From JAGLON01 sp041394985 (GTDB taxonomy: Bacteria; Zixibacteria; MSB-5A5; GN15; JAAZOE01), in assembly GCA_041394985.1 (NCBI GenBank), contig JAWLBI010000001.1, positions 4,392,650 through 4,456,649 on the forward strand: a DNA stretch of 64,000 nucleotides. Reading direction: 5' to 3'. Position numbers and translations under genes: made by a program. Below the pieces are notes generated by a model. It did not search any database and had not been told where the DNA came from. It saw only the letters and a program-made list of their open reading frames with translations. Positions 34,213 to 41,825 of the stretch are shown here, piece by piece (the stretch's first letter is position 1; each line of letters starts with the position of its first letter).

Positions 34213-35814
34213 CTACCCTCTCTCCACCAGGACTTTGTCATAATCGTACGGCCCATGCGTCAGCACCGGATTGCCCGGAAAATTCTCAGGAATCGGCGGT
34301 GATTGCGTCTCCCACTCCATCGTCAGCGATCCCCACGGATTAGCCGGCGCCTTCTTGCCGTTCTTCAACGACATCAGCAAATAAATGACCATCACCAGAA
34401 AACCGAGTCCTAAAATCCATGAGCCGATTGACGAGAAGGCATGCAGGGGCTGATACTGATCGAGATAATTGTAATAGCGCCGAGGCATCCCCTTGGAACC
34501 AAGAATAAACTGTGTGAAGAATGTCATATTGAAGCCGACAAAGATAAGCGCGACGGATATCTTCGCCCACGCCTCGCTGTACATGCGCCCGAACATCTTC
34601 GGCCACCAGAAATGAATGCCGCCGAGAAACGCCATCACCGTGCCGCCCATCATTACATAATGAAAATGCGCCACGATGAAATATGTGTCATGCAGATGCA
34701 CATCGACGGCCAGCGCACCGAGGAATATGCCGGTCAGTCCGCCGATCGTGAACAGAAACAAAAACGACAGGGCATAGAGCATTGGAGTATCGAGCCGAAT
34801 CTGACCTTTGTACATCGTTGCCAGCCAGTTGAAGACTTTAATTCCCGACGGAATACCGACCATGAAGGTCAAAAACGAAAATATCGTCGCGGCCAGTTCT
34901 GACTGCCCCGACGTAAACATGTGATGGCCCCAGACCAGAAAACTGACCAGGGCAATCGCCAGCGATGAAAAGGCAATGGCTTTATAGCCGAAAATCTTTT
35001 TGTGCGAGAATGTCGAAATCAGCTCGGAGATAATTCCCATCCCCGGCAAAATCATGATATACACCGCGGGATGCGAATAGAACCAGAAGAAGTGCTGATA
35101 TAGTACCGGATCGCCGCCCATAGCCGGATCGAATATACCGATTCCGAATGCCCGTTCCATAATCAGCAAGACCAGCGTTATCGCCAGCACCGGCGTAGCC
35201 AGTACCTGAATAATAGCCGTCGCATACAATCCCCAGACAAACAGCGGCATTTTATACCAGGTCATCCCCGGCGCGCGCAATTTGTGGATCGTGACGATGA
35301 AGTTCATGCCGGTAAAAATCGACGAAAACCCGAGAATAAACACACCCAGCGTCATTGAAATGACCGCTGTCTGCGACTCCGTACTATACGGAGTGTAAAA
35401 TGTCCAGCCGGTATCGACCGCTTTCGAAAATATCGAATAGAGGGCAAACAACGAACCGAGAATATACACGTACCACGATGCCAGATTCAATCGCGGGAAG
35501 GCAACATCTTTCGCGCCGAGCATCTGCGGCAGGACGAAATTCCCCAGCGCGGCCGGAATCGACGGGATAATAAACAGGAAGATCATGATGGCGCCGTGCA
35601 GCGTAAACATCTGATTATAAGTATCCGCGCCGATAAAATCCTCGCCCGGCGTGAACAACTCGAGCCGAATAATCATCGCCAGCAGGCCGCCGAGAAGGAA
35701 GAACGCCATAATCGCCGCCAGGTACATGATACCGATTCGCTTGTGGTCCAGCGTGAACAACCAGCTCTTCAGCCCTTTGGGATATTGTAAATAGTTAGCC
35801 TGTGCCGTACTCAT
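34213..35814 (-). CDS. ctaD: Cytochrome c oxidase subunit I, A2-type
   Basis: The 533-residue catalytic subunit binds haem a, haem a3 and CuB and reduces oxygen to water. The haem ligands lie in FTLHGAIMIFLF and VAHFHYVMMGGT; the CuB histidines are in FYSHPAVYIMILPG and VWGHHMFTSG. Where A1-type enzymes have HPEVY with the proton-channel Glu, this one reads YSHPAVY, the Tyr-Ser replacement that defines A2-type oxidases such as those of Rhodothermus and Thermus. Twelve helices are predicted. It is in the order II-I-III-IV with gaps of about 10 bp. Confidence 0.97.
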   Translation of the reverse strand: MSTAQANYLQYPKGLKSWLFTLDHKRIGIMYLAAIMAFFLLGGLLAMIIRLELFTPGEDFIGADTYNQMFTLHGAIMIFLFIIPSIPAALGNFVLPQMLGAKDVAFPRLNLASWYVYILGSLFALYSIFSKAVDTGWTFYTPYSTESQTAVISMTLGVFILGFSSIFTGMNFIVTIHKLRAPGMTWYKMPLFVWGLYATAIIQVLATPVLAITLVLLIMERAFGIGIFDPAMGGDPVLYQHFFWFYSHPAVYIMILPGMGIISELISTFSHKKIFGYKAIAFSSLAIALVSFLVWGHHMFTSGQSELAATIFSFLTFMVGIPSGIKVFNWLATMYKGQIRLDTPMLYALSFLFLFTIGGLTGIFLGALAVDVHLHDTYFIVAHFHYVMMGGTVMAFLGGIHFWWPKMFGRMYSEAWAKISVALIFVGFNMTFFTQFILGSKGMPRRYYNYLDQYQPLHAFSSIGSWILGLGFLVMVIYLLMSLKNGKKAPANPWGSLTMEWETQSPPIPENFPGNPVLTHGPYDYDKVLVERG

Positions 35815-35824
35815 GACGAGCGCC

Positions 35825-36772
35825 TCACTTCTTCTCTAATGATTTGATGTACGCCACCAGCGCATCGATCTGGCGGTCGTTTAAGATGCCCTGGAATGTC
35901 GGCATCACGGGCTGATATCCGGCGACGATTTTCGCCTGCGGATTCAGTATCGACTCGCGAATGTAGTTTTCGTCACTCAGGACAAGCGAACCATCGGCCA
36001 TGTTGATCTTTACATTGTAAATGCCATTGAGCGGCGGGCCGGTGTGCGCCTTACCATTAATATTGTGGCAGGTTACGCAGGCCTTCTGCGTAAACAACTG
36101 TTCGCCATAATCCTCGAGACTCAATCCCTCGCCGAAACTCGCGCTCGATTCCAGCCAGTCATTGAATTCCCGCTCGCCGAGAACATTAACCCGCCCGATC
36201 ATCCCGGAGTGCGATGTCCCGCAATACTCGGCGCAGAACAAATTATGCCCGCCCGGTTCCGGCGCCTCGAACCACGTCACCGTGTAGCGATTCGGCAGCG
36301 CATCCATCTTGATGCGGAAATCGGGAATATAGAAACTGTGAATGACATCCTTCGATGATATCAACAGCTTGACCGGTTTGCCGCGCGGGACATTCAATTC
36401 ACCGATCGTCGTCGCGCCGTTGGGATAATCGAACACCCATGACCAGCGCTGGCCGGTCACCTTTATTTCATAGGCATCCCGAGGCGGCACGTACATTTTC
36501 AAATAAACGCGAAATCCCCAGAAGAAAACGATAATCACCAGTATCGTCGGGATAATCGACCAGAGGAGTTCCAGCTTCAGATTATGCGAAACGCCGGAAG
36601 TCAGCTTGTCCTTTTCCTTCGCCCGGTATTTGACGACGAAGTAAATCATCCCGATGACGACGATGAGAAACAGCACCGTACTGCCATACAGAATGAAATT
36701 AAACAGCGAGTCGACGTCGGATGCGATTGTCGATTTGCCCGGAGGCATGAATAAAGTTCCGGTCGTGTCCAT
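35825..36772 (-). CDS. ctaC: Cytochrome c oxidase subunit II fused to cytochrome c (caa3 type)
   Basis: The 315-residue protein has two N-terminal helices (about 25-48 and 70-90), then a cupredoxin domain with the full CuA ligand set: His145, Cys180, Glu182, Cys184, His188 and Met191. A C-terminal monohaem cytochrome c domain follows, with CVTCH at 232-236 and a likely Met ligand in YQPVMPTF. The fused haem domain marks a caa3 oxidase, which takes electrons directly from a membrane complex or small cytochrome. No lipoprotein signal is seen. It follows the SCO gene by 21 bp. Confidence 0.97.
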   Translation of the reverse strand: MDTTGTLFMPPGKSTIASDVDSLFNFILYGSTVLFLIVVIGMIYFVVKYRAKEKDKLTSGVSHNLKLELLWSIIPTILVIIVFFWGFRVYLKMYVPPRDAYEIKVTGQRWSWVFDYPNGATTIGELNVPRGKPVKLLISSKDVIHSFYIPDFRIKMDALPNRYTVTWFEAPEPGGHNLFCAEYCGTSHSGMIGRVNVLGEREFNDWLESSASFGEGLSLEDYGEQLFTQKACVTCHNINGKAHTGPPLNGIYNVKINMADGSLVLSDENYIRESILNPQAKIVAGYQPVMPTFQGILNDRQIDALVAYIKSLEKK

Positions 36773-36793
36773 CAGTTCAATCTAAACCTTCCC

Positions 36794-37663
36794 TTAAGCG
36801 GTTGATTCACCCTGCCGTAGTTTTCGTTTGCGCCATTCGCGAAGCCAGAAGAGACCAAGCAGGCCGCCGAGAATCACCAGCGTCACGACGCCGCCGAGTT
36901 TCATGATATTCGTCGCCAGCACCACATACCCGCCCGCGGCGGGATCATAGTGATAGCAGTACAGGAGTATACGGTCGAACGTGTTACCGATTCTGCCTTC
37001 GGATGCCTCGAGCAGCGCCAGCTTCAAATCGCGCGGTTTGAATTCGATACCGTACAGGTACCGGGAAATTTTCCCATCGGGAGTCAAGACGAAGATACAC
37101 GCGGCATGCGCATATTGCTCTTTCTCTTCATCATAATAGTACTTGAATCCGACAGCATCAGCCAGCCTGCGCGATTCGGTTGAATCGCCGGTAAAAAACG
37201 TCCAGCCCTCGGCCGCCGCAGGCATGCCCATCGAGGTGATGTAGTTCTCCTTCTTGGCGCGAGCCAGCGAGAATCCCTCGGTCGGGTCGATACTCACCGT
37301 CATGATGCGATACTGATCGCCGGGAATCCAATCGAGCTGTTTCCCCCCGTCGGCGACGCCATTAAGAACGAGATTACAGAGCATCGGGCAGGAATAATAT
37401 GCCATAATAAGAATGACCGGCTTCTCTCCGTCGAAATACTCACCGATCGTCGTCTGCTTCCCATCGTCATTAAACAGAACGACATCCATCGGTATCGAAT
37501 CGCCCGGACGCTCGACGATATCGATATTCCGGAGTTGCGGGTCATTCTCGCGGATCTCCTGCGCGGCAACAGGGACAACAAAATAGGTCATAATTGTCGC
37601 TATTATCGCCAAAAAAAATGTCCGCATTGTTATATGTCGGATATATCTGCCCATAATTCCCAT
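36794..37663 (-). CDS. SCO1/SenC-type protein with C-terminal membrane anchor (second of two)
   Basis: The 289-residue protein differs from the other SCO gene by having an N-terminal signal sequence (RTFFLAIIATIMTYFVVPVAAQ) and a C-terminal helix at about 255-275 followed by a basic tail. The copper-binding CxxxC is CPMLC in MAYYSCPMLCNLVLNG and the distal His is in EQYAHAACIFVLTPDG. This form is commonly found between alternative complex III and oxidase genes. It is thought to help copper insertion. Several in-frame starts exist (37663, 37654, 37627); the first is listed. Confidence 0.88.
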   Translation of the reverse strand: MGIMGRYIRHITMRTFFLAIIATIMTYFVVPVAAQEIRENDPQLRNIDIVERPGDSIPMDVVLFNDDGKQTTIGEYFDGEKPVILIMAYYSCPMLCNLVLNGVADGGKQLDWIPGDQYRIMTVSIDPTEGFSLARAKKENYITSMGMPAAAEGWTFFTGDSTESRRLADAVGFKYYYDEEKEQYAHAACIFVLTPDGKISRYLYGIEFKPRDLKLALLEASEGRIGNTFDRILLYCYHYDPAAGGYVVLATNIMKLGGVVTLVILGGLLGLFWLREWRKRKLRQGESTA

Positions 37664-37685
37664 ATTTCCAGTAACCGCGAAAAAC

Positions 37686-38012
37686 CTATTTAGTTCTCTT
37701 TTTATAAGCCTGTTCCGCGATTATTTCCATCGCCCGGTCGATCGGAACCCGGTAAGTTCCTGCCTTCTCGTCAATTACGGCGAATGAGCCAAGCAGCTCA
37801 GCCTCGCGGGCGCGCAGGTCGCGCAGGGCCGCCGATTCCGGTTTGAGCTGCGCTTCATAAATCGCCTGCTCTTTGGCCACCGAAAACCAGTTGTAAACCA
37901 AAACGACGAAGACGACTAACAGGGCGATTCCACCGGCCCCATAAAGGAGAATCTTGGTAATATTGACGTCTTTCGTCTCATATCCGGGTGAATTTGTCGG
38001 TTCTGTACTCAT
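37686..38012 (-). CDS. Small single-helix membrane protein of the ACIII-caa3 operon
   Basis: The 108-residue protein begins at ATG 38012, after an AGCAGG box. One helix is predicted at about residues 20-43 (ILLYGAGGIALLVVFVVLVYNWF). The outside part is charged, with ALRDLRAREAELLGSFAVIDEKAGTYRVPIDRAMEIIAEQAYKKR. No named family is recognised. Its place between actF and the SCO gene, in a tightly packed operon, suggests a small subunit or assembly factor of the complex III/oxidase supercomplex (inference). The TYRVPIDRAMEII segment looks like the conserved core and would be the part to search with. Confidence 0.75.
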   Translation of the reverse strand: MSTEPTNSPGYETKDVNITKILLYGAGGIALLVVFVVLVYNWFSVAKEQAIYEAQLKPESAALRDLRAREAELLGSFAVIDEKAGTYRVPIDRAMEIIAEQAYKKRTK

Positions 38013-38034
38013 ATGATACCTGCTGAACAATCAC

Positions 38035-39219
38035 TTAATGATTTACAAAGTTGATGGACGCATCCAGCCTCGGATCGCCGACCGGTACGACCGGGCGCGA
38101 CGCGAATCGGTTCCAGAATATCCAGAAGAATATCCCGCCGATACCGATTACGGGCGCAAAATCAATCCAACCGATGTGCACGCCGTGTTTATGCAACGTC
38201 GGCATAACCAGCCAGTGCATATCGACCAGGTGCATAAGAAGCAGCCAGTAAGCCAGCAGCTTGAGTGACCCCAGTCTTCTCTTGGCCCCGCGCGTAATCA
38301 TGATTAAAAACGGCACGACGAAATGCCCGAACACCAACGTCAGTGTTACGACTTTCCACGACCCTTCCCAGCGATGCAAAAACCATATGGTTTCCTCGGG
38401 GATGTTGCCGTACCAGATGAGAAAATACTGCGAAAATGCCATGTAGCCCCAGAAAATCATGAAGGCGAACGCCAGCTTTCCCAAATCGTGATAATGCTCG
38501 ACCGTCACGACGGTGTCCATCACTCCCTGCTTGCGCATCCCCATCAGGAGAACGATCAGCAGCGAGAACATGGCGCAAATGCCGCCCGCGAATACATACA
38601 CGCCGAAAATCGTCGAATACCAGTGCGGATCGAGAGACATCAGCCAGTCAAAGGCCGCAAAGGTCAGCGTCAGGGCAAACAATATCATCCCCGGCGCGCT
38701 GGTGCGGACGAATTTCAACCGCAGCGCCTCACTGTGGCCGCTGTCCTGATTTCTAGAAAGCTTTGCGAGTATCAGCGCCAAACCGGTCCACACGACAAAA
38801 TAAATCACCAGCCGCGTGATAAAGAACCCCATATTGAGAAACGGCTCTTTTCCCTTAAGCAGCGCATCTTCGGCGACTGCTTCATGGTGCGTCCAGTGAT
38901 ACAAATCGTGCATGCCGAACAGAATCGGGATGAAGAAGATCGCCATGAACGGGAGCACCCACATCAGGCTTTCGGCCACCCGCCGCAGCACGACACTCCA
39001 GGTCGCCCCGGTCAGGTGATGCAGCATCGTCAAAAACAGGCCGCCCGCCGCGAGTGTAAACCAGAAGGCAAATGCGGTCAGATAGGAGAAGAAAAGCTGC
39101 TCGCTGTCCGCCATGTACCCGCCGGCGCTTGCCGCCAGTCCGATAATCCCGATGACGAGACTTATCGTTCCGAAATTACCCTTGTCGGTTATCGTATATG
39201 TTTTGCTGTCCCACTTCAT
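38035..39219 (-). CDS. actF: Alternative complex III subunit ActF
   Basis: The 394-residue polytopic protein has about ten predicted helices and the pattern of quinol:cytochrome c oxidoreductase subunit ActF, one of the two NrfD-related membrane subunits. Landmarks are FWFTLAAGGLFLTMLHHLTGATWSVVLRR, LYHWTHHEAV, MILFALTLTFAAFDWLMSLDPHWYSTIFG and MIFWGYMAFSQYFLIWYGNIPEE. The complex oxidises quinol and passes electrons to cytochrome c or directly to the oxidase. Its start overlaps the actE stop by one base (TAATG). Confidence 0.92.
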   Translation of the reverse strand: MKWDSKTYTITDKGNFGTISLVIGIIGLAASAGGYMADSEQLFFSYLTAFAFWFTLAAGGLFLTMLHHLTGATWSVVLRRVAESLMWVLPFMAIFFIPILFGMHDLYHWTHHEAVAEDALLKGKEPFLNMGFFITRLVIYFVVWTGLALILAKLSRNQDSGHSEALRLKFVRTSAPGMILFALTLTFAAFDWLMSLDPHWYSTIFGVYVFAGGICAMFSLLIVLLMGMRKQGVMDTVVTVEHYHDLGKLAFAFMIFWGYMAFSQYFLIWYGNIPEETIWFLHRWEGSWKVVTLTLVFGHFVVPFLIMITRGAKRRLGSLKLLAYWLLLMHLVDMHWLVMPTLHKHGVHIGWIDFAPVIGIGGIFFWIFWNRFASRPVVPVGDPRLDASINFVNH

Positions 39220-39866
39220 TAGTTCGTTCCCTGCCTGACTTTGTCCCGTAATTCTTCCGGTATATCTTCCAAACTGGCATTCTGACTCTTCTGAAGGGCG
39301 CGGATGTAGGCAATAATCGCCCAGCGATCCTTGACCGGCACCTGATGCGCATACGGCGGCATATTCCTGATGCCATGCGTTATCGTGTTGAAAATCTCCC
39401 CGTCGGGCATGGTGCGGATGCGGTCGTCATGGAAATTCGGCGGCGGGATGTATCCCTTCTGGATCATAATCCCCTTGCCGTCGCCGACTCGGCTGTGACA
39501 CGGCGAACAATAAATATTGAATCGCTCCTGCCCGCGCTCCAGCAGAGACATATTGACTTCCACCGGCATCTGTTTGAGGAAATTACCCCTGGCGTCTTTC
39601 CCCTGATAGAAGGCGACATCCGCGCGCAATTGCTCGCGCGCCACCGTCCCCTCGACCGGAGACTGCATCGCCTTACCGTCTTCGAAGAAGGCCGATACCC
39701 CCTGCGGCTTATACTTCGGCTGATCGTCCATGTTGGGGTTCAGATGAATCGGCGTCCGCGTGGACGGCGTCTCGCGAGTGCAACCGCTTAATGACAGCAT
39801 CGCGACGATGGCGATACACATCGCCAGGACGGCCAACCGTGTATATGTTTCTCGCTTACCCATCAT
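39219..39866 (-). CDS. actE: Alternative complex III monohaem cytochrome c subunit ActE
   Basis: The 215-residue protein has a lipoprotein signal with lipobox LSGC ending at Cys29, so it should be lipid-anchored on the outside of the cytoplasmic membrane. A single cytochrome c domain follows with CSPCH at 120-124 and GIRNMPPYAHQV supplying a probable axial Met. In alternative complex III this subunit is the likely electron exit toward the oxidase. A second Met codon directly follows the first, so the start could be one codon later. Confidence 0.92.
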   Translation of the reverse strand: MMGKRETYTRLAVLAMCIAIVAMLSLSGCTRETPSTRTPIHLNPNMDDQPKYKPQGVSAFFEDGKAMQSPVEGTVAREQLRADVAFYQGKDARGNFLKQMPVEVNMSLLERGQERFNIYCSPCHSRVGDGKGIMIQKGYIPPPNFHDDRIRTMPDGEIFNTITHGIRNMPPYAHQVPVKDRWAIIAYIRALQKSQNASLEDIPEELRDKVRQGTN

Positions 39867-39868
39867 CC

Positions 39869-40405
39869 TCAGCCTTCCAATACTTCTATGTCATTGCCGC
39901 CGATAGACCGCAGGAAATTCCCCGTTTCGGCCTTGTCGAATTTCGGGTCATCCGACAACACGCTGATGAAAAACCCGTCATCGCTGGCCTTTTTAAATGA
40001 ATCCGAATAAAACACCGGGTGGTGCAGCCGCGGCAGGCGGTTGACCATCAGCATACCGATCGATGCCCCGATCGCGCTGAACAATACCGCCAGCGCAAAG
40101 GTAACGAAAATATATGCCTGAAAACTGAAATGCGGTTTGCCGGAGATGATAATCGGATAATCGATGGTACTCGTCCACCACTGGAGGGCCAGGCCAATCG
40201 TACCGCCGGTAATCGCCATGGCGCCGACGATCCAGCCCATGGGCGAGCGTTTCAGGCCCATGGCATCGTCCATCCCGTGAATCGGGAAAGGCGAATGACA
40301 ATCGAAATTTTTATATCCCGCATCACGGACTTTTTCCGCCGCGTGAATCAATGAGGCCGGGTCTTCATAACGGGCGAGGACGCCATGGATAGCGCTGCTA
40401 CTCAT
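39869..40405 (-). CDS. actD: Alternative complex III subunit ActD (DUF3341)
   Basis: The 178-residue protein has the DUF3341 pattern: HGVLARYEDPASLIHAAEKVRDAGYKNFDCHSPFPIHGMDDAMGLKRS, then two predicted helices (about 55-80 and 95-120) and DGFFISVLSDDPKFD near the end. It is a membrane subunit of alternative complex III without cofactors. The start is set at ATG 40405 (MSSSAIHG), overlapping the end of actC by 8 bp; an upstream in-frame start adds ten residues that are basic and unlike the family. Confidence 0.92.
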   Translation of the reverse strand: MSSSAIHGVLARYEDPASLIHAAEKVRDAGYKNFDCHSPFPIHGMDDAMGLKRSPMGWIVGAMAITGGTIGLALQWWTSTIDYPIIISGKPHFSFQAYIFVTFALAVLFSAIGASIGMLMVNRLPRLHHPVFYSDSFKKASDDGFFISVLSDDPKFDKAETGNFLRSIGGNDIEVLEG

Positions 40406-41792
40406 GCGCACCTCCCTTCTCCGCGTGATGCGCACCGTGGTGCGGATCCGCTTCAGGCAGAACGCCCTTCACCTCGGACATCGCAATAATCGGTACGAAC
40501 CGGACGAAGAGCAAAAACAGCGTGAAGAAAAGTCCGAACGAACCGACGAACGTGCTGATATCCCAGAACGTCGGGCTGTAATAATCCCAACTCGACGGGA
40601 GGAAATCGTTGGCCAGCGACGAGACTACAATCACGAACCGCTCGAACCACATACCGACGTTAATCAGAATCGAGGCAATGAACATAACGACGATATGATT
40701 GCGCAGCTTCTTGAACCAGAACAACTGCGGCACGACGACGTTGCAGGTAATCATCGTCCAATATGCCCAGGCGTACGGCCCGGTGGCGCGGTTGATGAAC
40801 ACGAACTGCTCGTATATATTACCACTGTACCAGGCGATGAAGAACTCCATCGAATAGGCATAGCCGACCATCATACCGGTGAGCAGCATGATCTTGTTCA
40901 TGCGCTCGAGGTGCCGCACCGTAATCAAATCCTCGACGTGGAATATCTTGCGCACGATAATCGCCAGCGTCATCACCATGGCAAAGCCGGAGAAAATGGC
41001 ACCCGCCACGAAGTACGGCGGGAAAATCGTCGTGTGCCACCCCGGCAGAATACTGACGGCAAAGTCGGTCGCCACGACCGAGTGCACCGACAGCACCAGC
41101 GGTGTCGAAACACCCGCCAGGATCAGATAGGCCAGTTCATAATGCTTCCACTGGCGGTTGCCGCCTCGCCAGCCGACTGAGAATATCCCCAGCACAAACT
41201 TGCGCAGTTTGGTCTTGGCCCGGTCGCGCATCGTCGCCAGGTCGGGGATTAATCCCACATACCAGAACAACAGCGACACCGTGAAATATGTCCCAACCGC
41301 AAATACATCCCACAACAGCGGGCTGCGGAAGTTGGGCCACATACTCATCTGATTGGGAAGCGGGAACAGATAATAGGCTACCCACATACGCCCGACGTGA
41401 ATGCCGGGAAAGATCAGTGCGCAGGAGACGGCAAACAAGGTCATCGCCTCGGCGAATCGGTTAATCGACGTCCGCCATTTCTGACGAAGCAGGAACAGAA
41501 TTGCCGAAATAAGCGTACCGGCATGACCGATACCGACCCAGAAGACGAAATTAATAATCGCCCATCCCCAGCTGACCGGGTTGTTCAGTCCCCAGATACC
41601 GACGCCCTCCCACACCAGGTAGCCGATCGACACGAACAGCAGAAGTGTCAGCGACCCGGATGCGGTAATAGCCGCATACCACAGCGGACCGACCTTCTGC
41701 TCGGCGATCTTACTGACCGACGAGGAGATGCTGCCGAATGTCTGTGTACCGCCCAACAGCGGTTCTTCTACATAAGCTTCGGAGCTTTTCAC
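40398..41792 (-). CDS. actC: Alternative complex III subunit ActC (NrfD/PsrC family)
   Basis: The 464-residue membrane protein has about ten helices and belongs to the NrfD/polysulphide reductase C family, with which the complex binds and oxidises quinol. Recognisable parts are VSWGWAIINFVFWVGIGHAGTLISAILFLLRQKWRTSINRFAEAMT, WVAYYLFPLPNQMSMWPNF, SVHSVVATDFAVSILPGWHTTIFPPYFVAGAIFSG and MEFFIAWYSGN. The C-terminus is histidine-rich (DPHHGAHHAEKGGAHE). It lies 33 bp after actB. Confidence 0.95.
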   Translation of the reverse strand: MKSSEAYVEEPLLGGTQTFGSISSSVSKIAEQKVGPLWYAAITASGSLTLLLFVSIGYLVWEGVGIWGLNNPVSWGWAIINFVFWVGIGHAGTLISAILFLLRQKWRTSINRFAEAMTLFAVSCALIFPGIHVGRMWVAYYLFPLPNQMSMWPNFRSPLLWDVFAVGTYFTVSLLFWYVGLIPDLATMRDRAKTKLRKFVLGIFSVGWRGGNRQWKHYELAYLILAGVSTPLVLSVHSVVATDFAVSILPGWHTTIFPPYFVAGAIFSGFAMVMTLAIIVRKIFHVEDLITVRHLERMNKIMLLTGMMVGYAYSMEFFIAWYSGNIYEQFVFINRATGPYAWAYWTMITCNVVVPQLFWFKKLRNHIVVMFIASILINVGMWFERFVIVVSSLANDFLPSSWDYYSPTFWDISTFVGSFGLFFTLFLLFVRFVPIIAMSEVKGVLPEADPHHGAHHAEKGGAHE

Positions 41793-41825
41793 AAAAACTA
41801 CTCTTGCCTCAATTTTATATCTACT

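Noticed and set aside
38323..39222. 299-codon open frame opposite actF
   Set aside because: Antisense to a clear complex III subunit, with a biased His/Gln/Arg composition typical of shadow frames.
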